Positions 47,427 to 58,600 of a DNA stretch of 64,000 bases are shown here, in pieces (the stretch's first letter is position 1; each line of letters opens with the position of its first letter). A model generated the notes under the pieces. The model saw only the letters and a list, made by a program, of their open reading frames with translations, had not been told where the DNA came from and did not search any database. The stretch is from Kondoa malvinella (lineage: Eukaryota > Basidiomycota > Agaricostilbomycetes > Agaricostilbales > Kondoaceae): the NCBI GenBank assembly GCA_039545315.1, contig BCIM01000003.1, forward strand, positions 363,799 to 427,798, in the 5' to 3' direction. The position numbers were made by a program, and so were the translations under genes.

Positions 47427-48569
47427 CTACTTGTTGGCGGTCTTGCGAGCCAAGGCAAGCTCAGTGTCGTCCAGGGTGCGAAGGACACCTGCATGCATAA
47501 TTAGTTGCAGTTAAAGAACAAGCTCTGAGATGACTAGCCTGGTGCGGCAGTTTCGCTTTAGGCGAGCATGAGCGAGCTGACTATGTTCTCGGGAGATGTT
47601 GTGCTTACCCAGTGATAGCACCCTTGGCGACATCAATAGCTTGACCGAGCGAGCTGCTAGTCTTTAGCCAATAACGGATCTCGTTGGGCACGACTTCGAT
47701 GAGCGAGACACGTGGGTCATCCCATTTGCCAGTGTGGACGCCATCCTAGTGTCTATATGAGGTTTGTTTTGAGTCTTGAGCGGCTTTGCTCACCTTGAGG
47801 TCACCGAACCAGGCGGAAGTAGCGGGTGAGAAGCATTCCTTGATCTGTACTAATCATCAGCATCGCAAAGCTTGCAAGCTGTATTTCAGCTGACCTTGTT
47901 CTTGTCGTTGCTGATCTTGGCTTTGCCAGAGACGGACACCCACTGCATACAAACGGATCAATAATTGTCTTGAAAATCAGAAGAATGCACACGTCAGTGG
48001 TGTTGGTGTCGTAGAAGGCAATGTTGGCATTGTCGTCAAATTCTAGCTCGTCGAACTCTGTCCTTCGTTTTAGCTCTGATGCTCCGACAAGTAGCGCTAC
48101 ACCTACTGCCAGAGTTGTTGCTGCAGGTTGAGTAACTGTTGAGCTTAGGCACATAGAAGCTGTAATGCACTCACTTGGCAATCTGTAGGACCCGGGCGAT
48201 GGCTTAGCGTTCTGATCCGCGAATGACACCAACCCAGACTTACGAAATCAAAGACGAGTCCTTCCTTGCTAGCGGGAGCCATAGCGCGCGAATGAAGCCT
48301 GCCATCCTTGTTACGAGTAACGAGGAGACCAGTCTTGCAGTCGTCGATAATCTTCTGAACTTCCTACGTGTGACAAATAGCGGAAACATGTCAGCGGGAA
48401 CCAGTCGATTGCGCCCGCCTGTGCGAAAGCGGACCTTGATCTTTGTTTCAGGAGTAGCGTTTTGCTCTGCCTTTGCAACGTAACTGAGTTTGACGGCAAT
48501 AAGCTTCGATGCGCGAGCGAGATCGGGGTCAAGCAGGCCAACTTACGGGTCTGCTGCGTCGTTGGTCAT
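47427..48569 (-). CDS. FMN-binding split-barrel protein, bli-3 / pyridoxamine-phosphate-oxidase-like
   Basis: A small flavin-binding oxidoreductase-fold protein; the Neurospora homologue bli-3 is blue-light induced. It begins MTNDAADPYVAKAEQNATPETKIK, then EVQKIIDDCKTGLLVTRNKDGRLHSRAMAPASKEGLVFDF, TELDELEFDDNANIAFYDTNTTD, WVSVSGKAKISNDKNK, IKECFSPATSAWFGDLKDGVHTGKWDDPRVSLIEV and RYWLKTSSSLGQAIDVAKGAITG. The end is DTELALARKTANK. About 210 residues in seven or eight exons. Both the FMN-binding and the dimer regions look complete. The actual substrate is unknown for the family. Confidence 0.85.
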
Positions 48570-49416
48570 TTTAGCTGTAGGGTGGTAGACTGTACGTTGA
48601 ATTAAGTGTCTGGTGCTGCGAAGTGGTGTTCGTAGGAGACCGTTCATCAGCAAGTCTCTCAGTCTAGCAACTTCGGTCATGTCATACTACCCGGCTCATC
48701 ATTGATGCGATTAAGGGCTGTAATCGAGCTGTCTTATACAATACTAGATTAGTGTTACATGCGACGAACGATGGCTAAATGACCGAGAGGCTGGAGACGC
48801 CTCTGAAATGCTTGCTGCACCGGTGCCGTTCTTGTATACTCGAATGCTATAGCACCTGAAGTGTTGTAGCTACTATAGTAGCCTGATTTGAGCTCGTTGT
48901 CTGCTGGAGGCCACAACTGATCGCAACTGTATTCAGCTTGGGTGGGCTGTAAGGCCTTTGCTTGATGATGCCCAATTGCCGTACTTTGCTGAGCCGCCGG
49001 TATCCTCTGCCTGAAATATCCAGTAGACATGGTACGATATAGGCAGGAGTATCGAAGAGGAGCATTGTACATTATTGTACATTATCGGAGCAGACATGAG
49101 ATTGAACACATATTGACACGATAGAACCTTCGCAAGTCAAGGTATGGCGGAGATCAGATCAATCGTAAAAGGCGCAGGCAGCAGGTAAGAGCAACAGCAT
49201 GGCATAGAGACGGACGATGGGTTCAGAACTGTTAGAGAACGGCTCAAAGCGATAGGCGTGTTGACTGGCATAAGTAAAAGGGCCAGCAGCCGCAGTATAA
49301 GGCATACGCGCAGGCAATACCATAGATGTGTGCTCGTAGGAGAGCCTTAGATGAGATAACAGAACTGCTTTGACTTGAATCTTCGTTGTCCAAAACCAAC
49401 CATGTCGAATTAATCA
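48570..49416. promoter_or_regulatory. Long divergent intergenic region
   Basis: About 850 bases between the split-barrel gene (minus) and ADA2 (plus), the longest spacer in the window. It is expected to hold both promoters. Overlapping minus-strand frames at 48755-49072 and 48847-49065 have no recognisable similarity. A short direct repeat, TTGTACATTA, occurs twice at 49064-49084. No gene is called. Confidence 0.45.
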
Positions 49417-51474
49417 ATGACCGTGACAAAGCGCAAGGTTCACCGCAACGAGTCAGAAGTCCGAGTTGTACAAGACACTGGTGTCAAATTCAGCTGCGAC
49501 GCCTGTTCGGCGGATCTATCGCACACAGTTCGAATTCGATGTGCTCAACAAGCTCCGCGTTCACCGAGGGCAAAAGAGCATCCAGCTGCAGCTGAACAAG
49601 CAGACGAAGACGTCGTAGTACCTACTTGTGAAGACTTTGATCTGTGCGGGACATGCTTCATTCAAGGCAGAGAAGTTGGCAGGCACAAGCGCTGGCATGA
49701 CTATCGTGTTGTGGAACAGCATGCCTATCCGATCTTTGACAACGAATGGGGAGCAGACGAGTGCGTTGGCTGTATAGCTAGAGCCAAGGCTGTGGTTGAG
49801 ACGTCGTTCTAGGGAACTTCTTCTCATTGACGCTTGTCAGCTCTACGGTCTGGGCAACTGGGCAGACATTGCAGAACATATTGGGAGCTTTCGTACCAAG
49901 GAGGAAGTGGAAGAACACTACATCAACACCTATGTCAATGGAAACAGCTTTCCCGAGCCTGTGAGTGAATGCCTGCACCACCTCTTGGGTGAAACTTATG
50001 ATTGAACAGCACATTGATCCTAATCTTGATCTGGATCAAGATCGCTTTCAGTCACGTAAGCGAGCCAGGCTAGAGATAGCACAAGAACGGCCTCTCGGTA
50101 TGTGATGTTAAAACGCTTTATATTCAGAATCTTAACTGTCCCTCCAGTTGCTCCTATGCCCAAGCCTGTTCCATCAGTACCCAGCTGTCACGAAGTAGGA
50201 GGCTTTATGCCTGGTCGACTCGAATTCGAGCAGTGAGTGACTTGCATGCAGTCATTCCATGAGCTAAATCTCCCTTAGTGAATACGAGAACGACGCAGAA
50301 ACACTAGTCAAGGATATGGAGTTCGGTCTAGTCTATCGTTTTGGAGGTGATTCGCAACCCGCTCGACCGCCTGATGATATCGGTCCACCTAGCAAAGATG
50401 GGAAAGAACCTTTGGTTTCTGCTGAAAGGGAAGGAGAAACTGAAACAAAAGACCCTCCACCTCAAGAAGAGGATGATGAAGAGCTGGATCTCAAGTTGAC
50501 TATTCTTGAAGTCTATAATGAGCGGTATGACAGAAGGGTAGAAAGCAAGGCATTGATTTTTGATCGAGCATTGACGGACTATAAGAAGGTTCGTGTGCTG
50601 TATGCTTCTTGTTTGTTGGCTGAGCATGAGTAGATCACGATCAACGAGAAGAAGCGAGGGAGAGATGAGCGAGAGTTGGTCAATCGGTCCAAAGTCTTTG
50701 CGAGGATACAAACGTCGAATGACTACGAGCATTTTGTGGATGGTCTGCTATGTGAGCTACAAATACCGCTTGATGTTGACAAAGCTGATCAGTCTGGTTT
50801 CAAGATGAACTAACATTGAGACGGCGGATATTGGAGCTGCAAGAATATCGAAGAGCTGGTCTCACATCCTTTGCTGAAGCAGACAAGTATGAGAAGGACA
50901 GAACAACTCGAGTAGGTCTTAGACGTCTGTCAGAGAATGTGTGTACTGATAGATTTCGCAAGCTGGCTAATCGTCAACGCGATTTTGCTCGTGGGCCTCG
51001 AATGAGCAACGGCGGTCGCGAAGGTGGACCAACTACCAAGCCTTTCAAAAGACAGACGCGTAAGTATTCTTCCGCGTTTCCCGCTATGTGTCTGAAATTG
51101 TATCAGACTATCAACTCACTCTATCTGGCGCTTCCTGCTTCAACCTCCTGACTGACCAAGAGAAGCTACTCTGCTCTGAGCTGCGCATCCTACCTAAACC
51201 CTATCTCTTCATTAAGCAAACGATATTACGAGAAAGCGCTCGCCGAAGCGGTCAACTTCAACGAAGAGAAGTTCGAGCCATGTTTCGCATTGACGCGAAC
51301 AAAGTCAACAGGATCTTTGATTCGTTGTTGAAAGAGCGCAGAGAGGCTGTTTTGGTGAATGGTCGCGCGACGGAAGTTCCTGAAGAAGAATCGATTCAGG
51401 TCAATGGATTGGAACGAACGCCTAGCGTGGATCATGTAAAGATGGAAGAGCAGGATGGCATGCTTGTAGATTAA
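49417..51474 (+). CDS. ADA2: Transcriptional adaptor Ada2 (SAGA/ADA histone acetyltransferase subunit)
   Basis: Links the Gcn5 acetyltransferase to SAGA and stimulates its activity. The ZZ zinc finger begins FSCDACSADLSHTVRIRCA and continues CEDFDLCGTCFIQG and RHKRWHDYRVV. It holds an unusual insert of about 27 residues (Pro/Ala/Glu-rich) between its two halves. After one intron the SANT domain reads ELLLIDACQLYGLGNWADIAEHIG and KEEVEEHYINTYV. The middle contains GRLEFEHEYENDAETLVKDMEF and LTILEVYNERYDRRVESKALI. A C-terminal SWIRM domain reads LTDQEKLLCSELRILPKPYLFIKQTILRE. The end is EEQDGMLVD. About 570 residues, near ten exons. Intact. Confidence 0.93.
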
Positions 51475-51643
51475 CACCTAGCACTTTGTAACACTTTCAC
51501 TTGGAAAACACGCGCCTCAAGACTTTGTGTCATTCTCAATCCTCCAGCTCGATTTCTGCATGAGCTCTGCAGCTTGAACATGGACTGAGACTTCAATCTC
51601 CTGCCTTTCCATCTGCCTGGCCTGAAGCGACGTCAATTTTACA

Positions 51644-54600
51644 ATGGCAGCTTACGTTGATGATGAACGCCTAGAAAAGCTCGTGCAGCTAGCAGAGGAA
51701 GCAGACCTCTGCGGTGTCCTGCAGCTCTTCAAACAACATTCTGATATTGATGTGGACGATGTCGACAGCAAGGGAGAGACTGCGCTCATCGAATGGTCAG
51801 CCTTTGAGAGAGCTTGCATGAATTTCGCCCAGCTGAAGAAACCTTACTTCGCAGCTTACTTCGCACAGACAACATTCAGAAACGCTTTCAGATTGCTTGT
51901 GTGCTGCTAGCCAAGTCAGTCTGCATGACGTGAAGCTGTATACGCCTTGAGTGCTGATATCCATACGAACAGAGGCGCTGACCCTGATGCTCCTGATAAC
52001 GACGCCAAGAGTGCAAGAGACAACGCGCATCCTGCGTATCGTCAGCCCGGCGGGGAATTAAACATTATGCAAGAGTTTCCCTCCACCGCGGATATTGAAG
52101 ATGGCCAAATCTATCAGCCAAGTAAGCCGAGCCTTGCAGGTTTGCTACAGGGTTCTGATATCTATCTGTAGACAACGAGATCCAGATCCTTCTCGATAAA
52201 AGTGTCGAAGAGCTGGCAGAGTTCTTCAACCGCCCAAAGGTCACTTCAATCGCCTTTTCGAAACCTGCGTCTCCCACGAATGCTCTTAAACCTCCGCTAT
52301 CAACAGCCGCTTCTTCTGCCTCGGCGAAGCCCATGGTCCCTGCGTCGTCGACGAATGGCAACTCCTCCCCCGCTCCTCTACCTCAGAAGTCAGCTCCAGC
52401 TACGAACGGCATGCAAGCGAATGGAAATCACTCAGCTGGCCAGGATGCATTGATGAAGGATGTCATGAACATCTCCAGCTCTTCGAGCCAGGCTGCATCT
52501 CGTCCCTCTACTCCTCTAGACATTGAGATGGAAGACTCAAAAGAAGGAGTGAAAGGTCTCGGTGTGCAAATGCCGAAGGATCGCAAGGCTCACGACTCCC
52601 CGCTGATGCGTGCACATCGAGTAGCATCCGCTAGACAACTCATCCCGCCTACCTCGGCGCAGAGTGCCTTTGCCAATGGCTATGACACGCGAGATGACAC
52701 ATTACCGTATGGCAAAGCAAAAGCTGAACCGGTCTCCCCTCCGAGGCGTCATCACGGCTTCGTATCTGGCTCAACTTCGCGTATTCCTTCTGGCAGCACA
52801 CCAACTGGACCAAGGCACGCAATCGGATCGGAAGAGCGCAAACTCATTCCTGCGCTGAAAGAGGATGTCAAGCCTCTGCCAAAAGAATCTCCTCGTTTCT
52901 CTGCAACAAACAGTCGAAGGTCGAGATCAAGATCTGTTGATTCCAGGCGGTACTCACGATCGCCTCCAGAGCGCTCACACCGCGAACGTGAAGAACGTGG
53001 ACGTCAAAGATCGCGCAGCCGCGACAGACGCTCAGAACGACATGATCACTCGACGAGAAGATCGCCTACTCCTCCGCCTCGCAGATACAGATCGAGTAGA
53101 TCAAGAAGTCCTGCACCGCGCCGGCGTCGATCCGCGAGCAGAGACTCCTACGGAGCTGCACCACAGAGACGTCGCTCAAGAAGTCGCGAAAGGTCTTGCG
53201 GTCAGACTCGACATGCCCCAGACACTCGCGAGAGACGCAGAGACGACTTTAGAAGAAGCTCAAGACAATTAGAAGAACCAGCTCAGCGAGGAACATCACC
53301 TCAATCAGTCAGATCAAGTCCTGAGGCGTTCGGTCCACCACCTCCGCCTGCCAGAACGCATGGCAAATTCTGGGACGAGTCTATGTCCGACGAGATGAAC
53401 AAGTATGGACTCTCATTCCCAAAGATTGTCGAAGAGGTCTGCAAGTCGGGTGAACATCCTTTGCTAAGCAGCAATGACATGCAAACACAATGGGCCAAAG
53501 TTCGACCATCCTATCCTCCGTGCTGGTCGTCCATGGTGAAAGCAGTCGCAACCATTGTTGGCCGATTCATTGTCCTGACAGACTCGCGCGACATTCTCGT
53601 CAAGATCTGCCATTGCATGCGAGAAGTGATCATGTCGGACAGCACTGGTTATGCGGACGTCTTTCTGGCAAAGATGTTGCCCATCGACACTAAGGCAGCT
53701 TTCGTCAAGAGAATGGTCAAAACTGTCGCAAGTGCTGGTCTTTTAAACGACTCAGAGCTTGCCCGGTTGGAAGCGAAGGCCGATCTCTCCCTTAAACCTC
53801 CAGTTCAAGCCAGTCATACAGCTCCTCCAGCATCAGAAACTCTTCTCAAACGCCCCGAAGTCATCGTCCAAGGCGCAGCTTTCCCTTACGACAAACCTGT
53901 TTGTGACGAGACTCAAGCATTGATCAAGCCCGACCCAGCTTTGGAGAATCCACATCCACGAGAAAAGCTGCCCAGACCTCCACCCGATTCGGACTATCGA
54001 TACATCCATCAGATGCCAAATGGCCCATGCTTCGTCCCGCCTGATCGCAAATGGAATTGGCACACTGCAATGTGTTTGAAAGTTGAACCTGATTCGAACA
54101 ATCCTCACGGCCATATCAAGTGTACTCGCAACAGGAAGGGATGTAGTGGATGTCATTCTTTCATCGAACAAGAGTTTCAGGCGAGAAGAGGTACGGCTGA
54201 CCTTCACTTTCTACCACTCAGATAGCCGACTGTGTGCTTAGTGAAAGAGCTGCCTTTCCCACCGCTTGACTGGAACAAGCGCCTGACGCCAGAGGAAATT
54301 GAGAAGAGGCGAAAGCAAGACGCAGAGATGGACGCGCGTGATGCAGCGATTACGGCGGCAGCTATCGCCCGTAGAAATGGAACACCGGCAGCTAATGCGT
54401 CCGTGCTATCTATCATTCCCGTTCATCAATATCCTGACGCTTCGAATTGACAGATCACGATCGTCACCTCGCCAGTCATCAGCTGTTCCCTCACCATCAG
54501 GCTCGCGCGAGAACTCTGTAAGGCCTAGAGCGTCTACCAGCTTGTTGTCGGTCGCAGCTGGGACGCCGCAGCCAATGGATCTCGACGAGCCGGGAGCACC

Positions 54601-54960
54601 AGGTGATTTACTATTCCCTCTGACTGTCGCTCAAGCTGAGACCTACTTATAGCCGACATACAAGAGCTTGGCTTCACCCAGACCGATACTCGGATGCTGG
54701 AAAAGCTTCACGACCGATCTGTTCCCCATATCGGCATCAAGCTGCCCGCCATCCTTCTGTCTCAACAAGAAGCCTCTGCTGCGCTGGCTCGCACACAAAA
54801 GTACCCTACATTCGACAACGAGACAGAAGAGCAAGAATACCGGCAGTACTTGCGGATGTGCAGCACAGGCGACCAGGCCTTTATGCTCGGCATCTACAGC
54901 GCAGTTCAACGACATCACACCAAAGTTCTCAAGTACGCCGGTCAAGCACTCTTTTCTTGA
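51644..54960 (+). CDS. Ankyrin-repeat / RS-rich nuclear protein, function unknown
   Basis: The N-terminus MAAYVDDERLEKLVQLAEEADLCGVLQLFKQH and the following exons form a short ankyrin-repeat region (GADPDAPDNDAKSARDNA). A low-complexity Ser/Ala/Pro segment leads to a strong RS domain of about 150 residues (52910-53300) with many RSRS, SRDRR and RSPTPPPRR units, typical of splicing-related nuclear proteins. A conserved-looking C-terminal half follows: TGFWDESMSDEMNKYGL-like sequence, WAKVRPSYPPCWSSMVKAVATIVGR, RYIHQMPNGPCFVPPDRKWNWHTAMCLKVE and a Cys/His cluster, CTRNRKGCSGCHSF. It ends with LPFPPLDWNKRLTPEE, a Ser/Pro linker and LRMCSTGDQAFMLGIYSAVQ. About 970 residues. I do not recognise an orthologue with known function; a nuclear RNA or chromatin role is inferred from the RS domain. 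Confidence 0.78.
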
Positions 54961-55045
54961 TCCTAATACGACATTCAAATCCAAGTTTCCTGTACTATAC
55001 ATTGATACAACATGCATCTACAACCCCTTTTAAGTCACCACCCTT

Positions 55046-55628
55046 TCATTCGTCAATACCATCTTCAACTTGAAACTCTACCAGCACGCGCTGACTGCAT
55101 CCGTCGCACTGCACCAGCAATATACCATCGCCCTCTGCCAGCTCTTCACCAGTCGCAATGTAATTCGACCCGCATCGACAAACAAGGGAATAGGCATCTC
55201 TATCGGCATCGAATTGAAAAGCAGACAAGTCGACTGTGCGACTGAGCGAGCCATTGGCATCCCGTTTTGTTTGCTCTGCACAAGTAATTTTTGGGCGATT
55301 GGTTTTCTTGCATGTAATGAACATTATTTGGCAGGAACGCACGAGTACGCAACGATGCATCGTATGCTGATCTCCTTGTTGGATCACTGAGGACCTCGTA
55401 TGCTTCATTCAACAAGATGGCCTGTTCATCTTTCGCGGTATTTTTATCTGGATGAGCGCGTCGGATAAGATGCAGAAAGCTGCTGCGTATGTCGAGTTGC
55501 GAAGCTGTACTAGCGACGCCTAGCACTTTATAGTAGTCTGCCAGCTTTGGACTTGAGACCGTGCGTCTGCTCCAAGAGGATATAATTATGCATGCCTTCA
55601 CTTCTCTCCCCCAACCAATCACAACCAT
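55046..55628 (-). CDS. Diphthamide biosynthesis J-protein Dph4 (JJJ3)
   Basis: Supplies electrons or iron-sulfur chaperone activity for the first step of diphthamide formation on eEF2. A J domain reads LADYYKVLGVASTASQLDIRSSFLHLIRRAHPDKNTA with the HPD motif, then LLNEAYEVLSDPTRRSAYDASLRT. One intron, about 55298-55364, leads to QQTKRDANGSLSRTVDLSAFQFD and the CSL zinc finger: CRCGSNYI and DGILLVQCDGCSQRVLVEF. It ends EDGIDE. About 170 residues. The start is uncertain: the J domain is preceded in frame by ATGs at 55628 and 55676. The second would overlap FAS2, so I use the first; the extension looks non-conserved. A divergent partner, FAS2, starts only 27 bases away. Confidence 0.8.
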
Positions 55629-55655
55629 CCAAGTGTGCCTCTTACACACTACAAG

Positions 55656-58600
55656 ATGGCAGAAACATACAATCAAGATGAATTCGACAACCTGCCAAAA
55701 GCTCTGGAGCTCAACTTTGACGCTTCAAGCAGCAAAATCCACTTGACGCTGTTTGAACATTGCGATCATTTGAAGGACCCTGTGCCTCTGCATTTGCAAT
55801 ACGACTATGTTCCTTCAGCTGGATTCGCACCGAGTGAGCTGTTTTCGACTATGCTGAAGGGAGTTCGGGCGGCTCATGCAGATTTACTATAGTCCGTGAA
55901 GTGGTTGATGACCGTACAGAGCGTATCAGTGAGCAGGCCGTCACTACAATATAGCATCAGACCTGATGCACGAGCGTGTGTAGAGCAACATTACTGGAAA
56001 CTGTGGGGTCTCGACGCGGATGAGAGCTCAGCTGGACAGGGCATGTCTTCCCTCAAAGCAGACTCTGAATTCCAAGGCGAAGAGATTACAATCAGCGCTG
56101 CTGATATTGAGCAATTCTGCAAAGGTTGGGAAATTCCAATGTCCCCAACATTTTCATGTCTTTGACCCTTGTTGTGCAGTCGTCGGCAACGAGCAGGAAA
56201 GCTACAAGGGCAAGTCGACTGGATGGCAAGTACCTATGGACTTCGCTATCAAGCTGGGTTGGAAGGTGCGCGTGAGATTTATGTAGCTTGACATTCGACT
56301 GACTGTGAGGTGCTCTTTAGTCTATGATGAAGGTCAGCATTGGTGTAGAACTATGCTGGTTATCTGCTTACTTTTGTCCCATCTCTGACAGGGCATCTTC
56401 CCTCGCTCAATCGACGGAGACTTGCTCAAGCTGTTGCATCTGTCCAACGGCTTTAACTACTTGCCAGGCGCACCAGTGCTCAAAGTGGGCGACCGAGTCT
56501 CTTCGACATCTCGCATCGTCTCTGTCACAAACTCTGACTCTGGCAAGACCGTCTCTGTCAACGGTACCATCTTCCTGCTTACTTCTGCAAGCAACGAAAA
56601 GACTCCAGTCATGGAAGTTAACTCCTCTTTCCTTTACCGCGGCACGTTTGAAGACTTCTCTTCTACCTTTGACAAGAAGGCCGATCCTACCTACTCTTTG
56701 ACTCTAAAGACCAATCAGGATATTGCTGTTCTCAAATCCAAAGACTGGTTCGACTGGTATGATGATAAGATCTTCTTGACTGCCGGCACTACTCTGGTCT
56801 TCCGCACTTCATCTGAGTACCGCTTCAAGGCCAAAGACGTCTACTCTTCAGTCGAATGCAATGGTTCAATCACTTTCGCTTCGCAAGAAGTCAAAGGTCG
56901 CAAACGCCCCGCTGCAGTCGGTGAAGTCGCCTACTCTTCCAGCGGACCGACCAAAGGCAACCCAGTCCTGGAATACCTCAAGAGACATGGTACACCTATT
57001 GATCAACCTGTCTTGTTTGACACTCCATACACCATCACTTCTTCCTCCGCTCCTTCTATGATCCAAGTACCAGAGAGCAACTTGGACTACAGCAACATCT
57101 CTGGCGATGTCAACCCTATTCATGTCAACCCTTGTAAGCCTATTCACCCGATTCAGTGAATGTTGCTGAACGTGCATAGACTTTGCCGACTATGCTGGTC
57201 TACCTGCTACCATCACCCACGGCATGTGGGGCAGTGCTGCGACTCGTCGATACGTCGAGCAAGTAGCTGCCGAGAACAAGCCAGAACGAGTCATCAAGTT
57301 CGAAGCCAATTTCACTGGCATGATGATTCCTGGCTCCATTTTGCAAGTCAACCTACGCCATATCGGTCAGAACGATGGTAACAAGCTCATTGAAGTCACT
57401 ACCGTCAATGCTGCATCTGGCGAAAAAGTCTTGGTTGGGAAAGCTGAAGTCGCCCAAGCCCAAACCGCCTATGTCTTTACTGGTCAAGGTTCTCAAGAAC
57501 AAGGCATGGGTATGGAACTTTACAACACTTCACCTGTCGCCAAGCGCGTTTGGGACCAAGCGGATGAGCATCTTGGTGCTGTTTATGGATTCTCGATCAT
57601 TGACATCGTCAAGAACAACCCGCAAGAGATTACTGTTCACTTTGGTGGTCTTAAGGGTCAGACCATTAGGAAGCGATACATGGATCTCTTCTACCATACT
57701 GGTGAGTTGGTGATTTCGTTTGGGCTTTCATGGCTTAACAATGGCATCGAAACACAGCCGATAAGGATGGCAATATCCGTGAACTGCCTCTCTTCCCGGA
57801 CATCGACCTTCGTAGCACCCGTTATACCTTCAGCTCTCCAACCGGTCTGCTCTTCGCTACCCAATTCGCTCAAATTGCTTTGGTCGTCACCGAAAAGGCA
57901 GCATTCGATGACTTGCGCTCCCGCGGTCTCGTGCAAGAAGGCTGTCCATTCGCTGGTCACTCTCTAGGAGAATACTCGGCTTTGGCTTCTATCGCTGACG
58001 TCCTGCCCATCTCTGCTTTGGTCGATGTTGTCTTCTACCGTGGTATCACTATGCAGCGTGCTGTCGAAAGAGATGCTCAAAATCGTTCATCTTACGGCAT
58101 GTGCGCTATCAACCCTTCGCGCATTGGCAAGAGCTTCTCCGAGGCTGCTCTTCGAGAGGTTGTCGATGCCGTTTCTCGCCGCACCGACACCTTGTTGGAG
58201 ATTGTCAACTTCAGTATGTAGCCTGTTTCTTGTCTCTTGTCAATGTACGCTGCTGAAATGACTTCTTCTGTACAGACGTTGAAGGTCAGCAATACGTCGC
58301 TGCTGGTGAACTAGTCTCGCTTCACTGCCTCACCAACGTCCTCAACTTTATGAAAATGCAAAAGGTCGACATTGGCAAGCTCATGGAGATCATGACCATA
58401 GATGAAGTCAAAGAAAAGATGGGCGAGATAATTGACGAGGTCTGGAAAGACAGCAAGGCGCTTCACGAAAAAGAAGGTTGGATCAAGCTTGAGCGTGGAT
58501 TTGCTACCATTCCTCTACCTGGTATCGATGTGCCCTTCCACTCTCGCTACCTCTGGGCCGGTGTCTTACCATTCAGAAATTACCTATCGAAGAAGATCAA

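Noticed and set aside
48755..49072. Minus-strand frames in the long spacer before ADA2
   Set aside because: No similarity, and two frames compete for the same bases.
36001..51474. Chromatin gene cluster (Itc1, Ada2, with Ssu72 and Asa1 nearby)
   Set aside because: The genes are scattered among unrelated ones on both strands; their proximity looks like chance in a dense genome.
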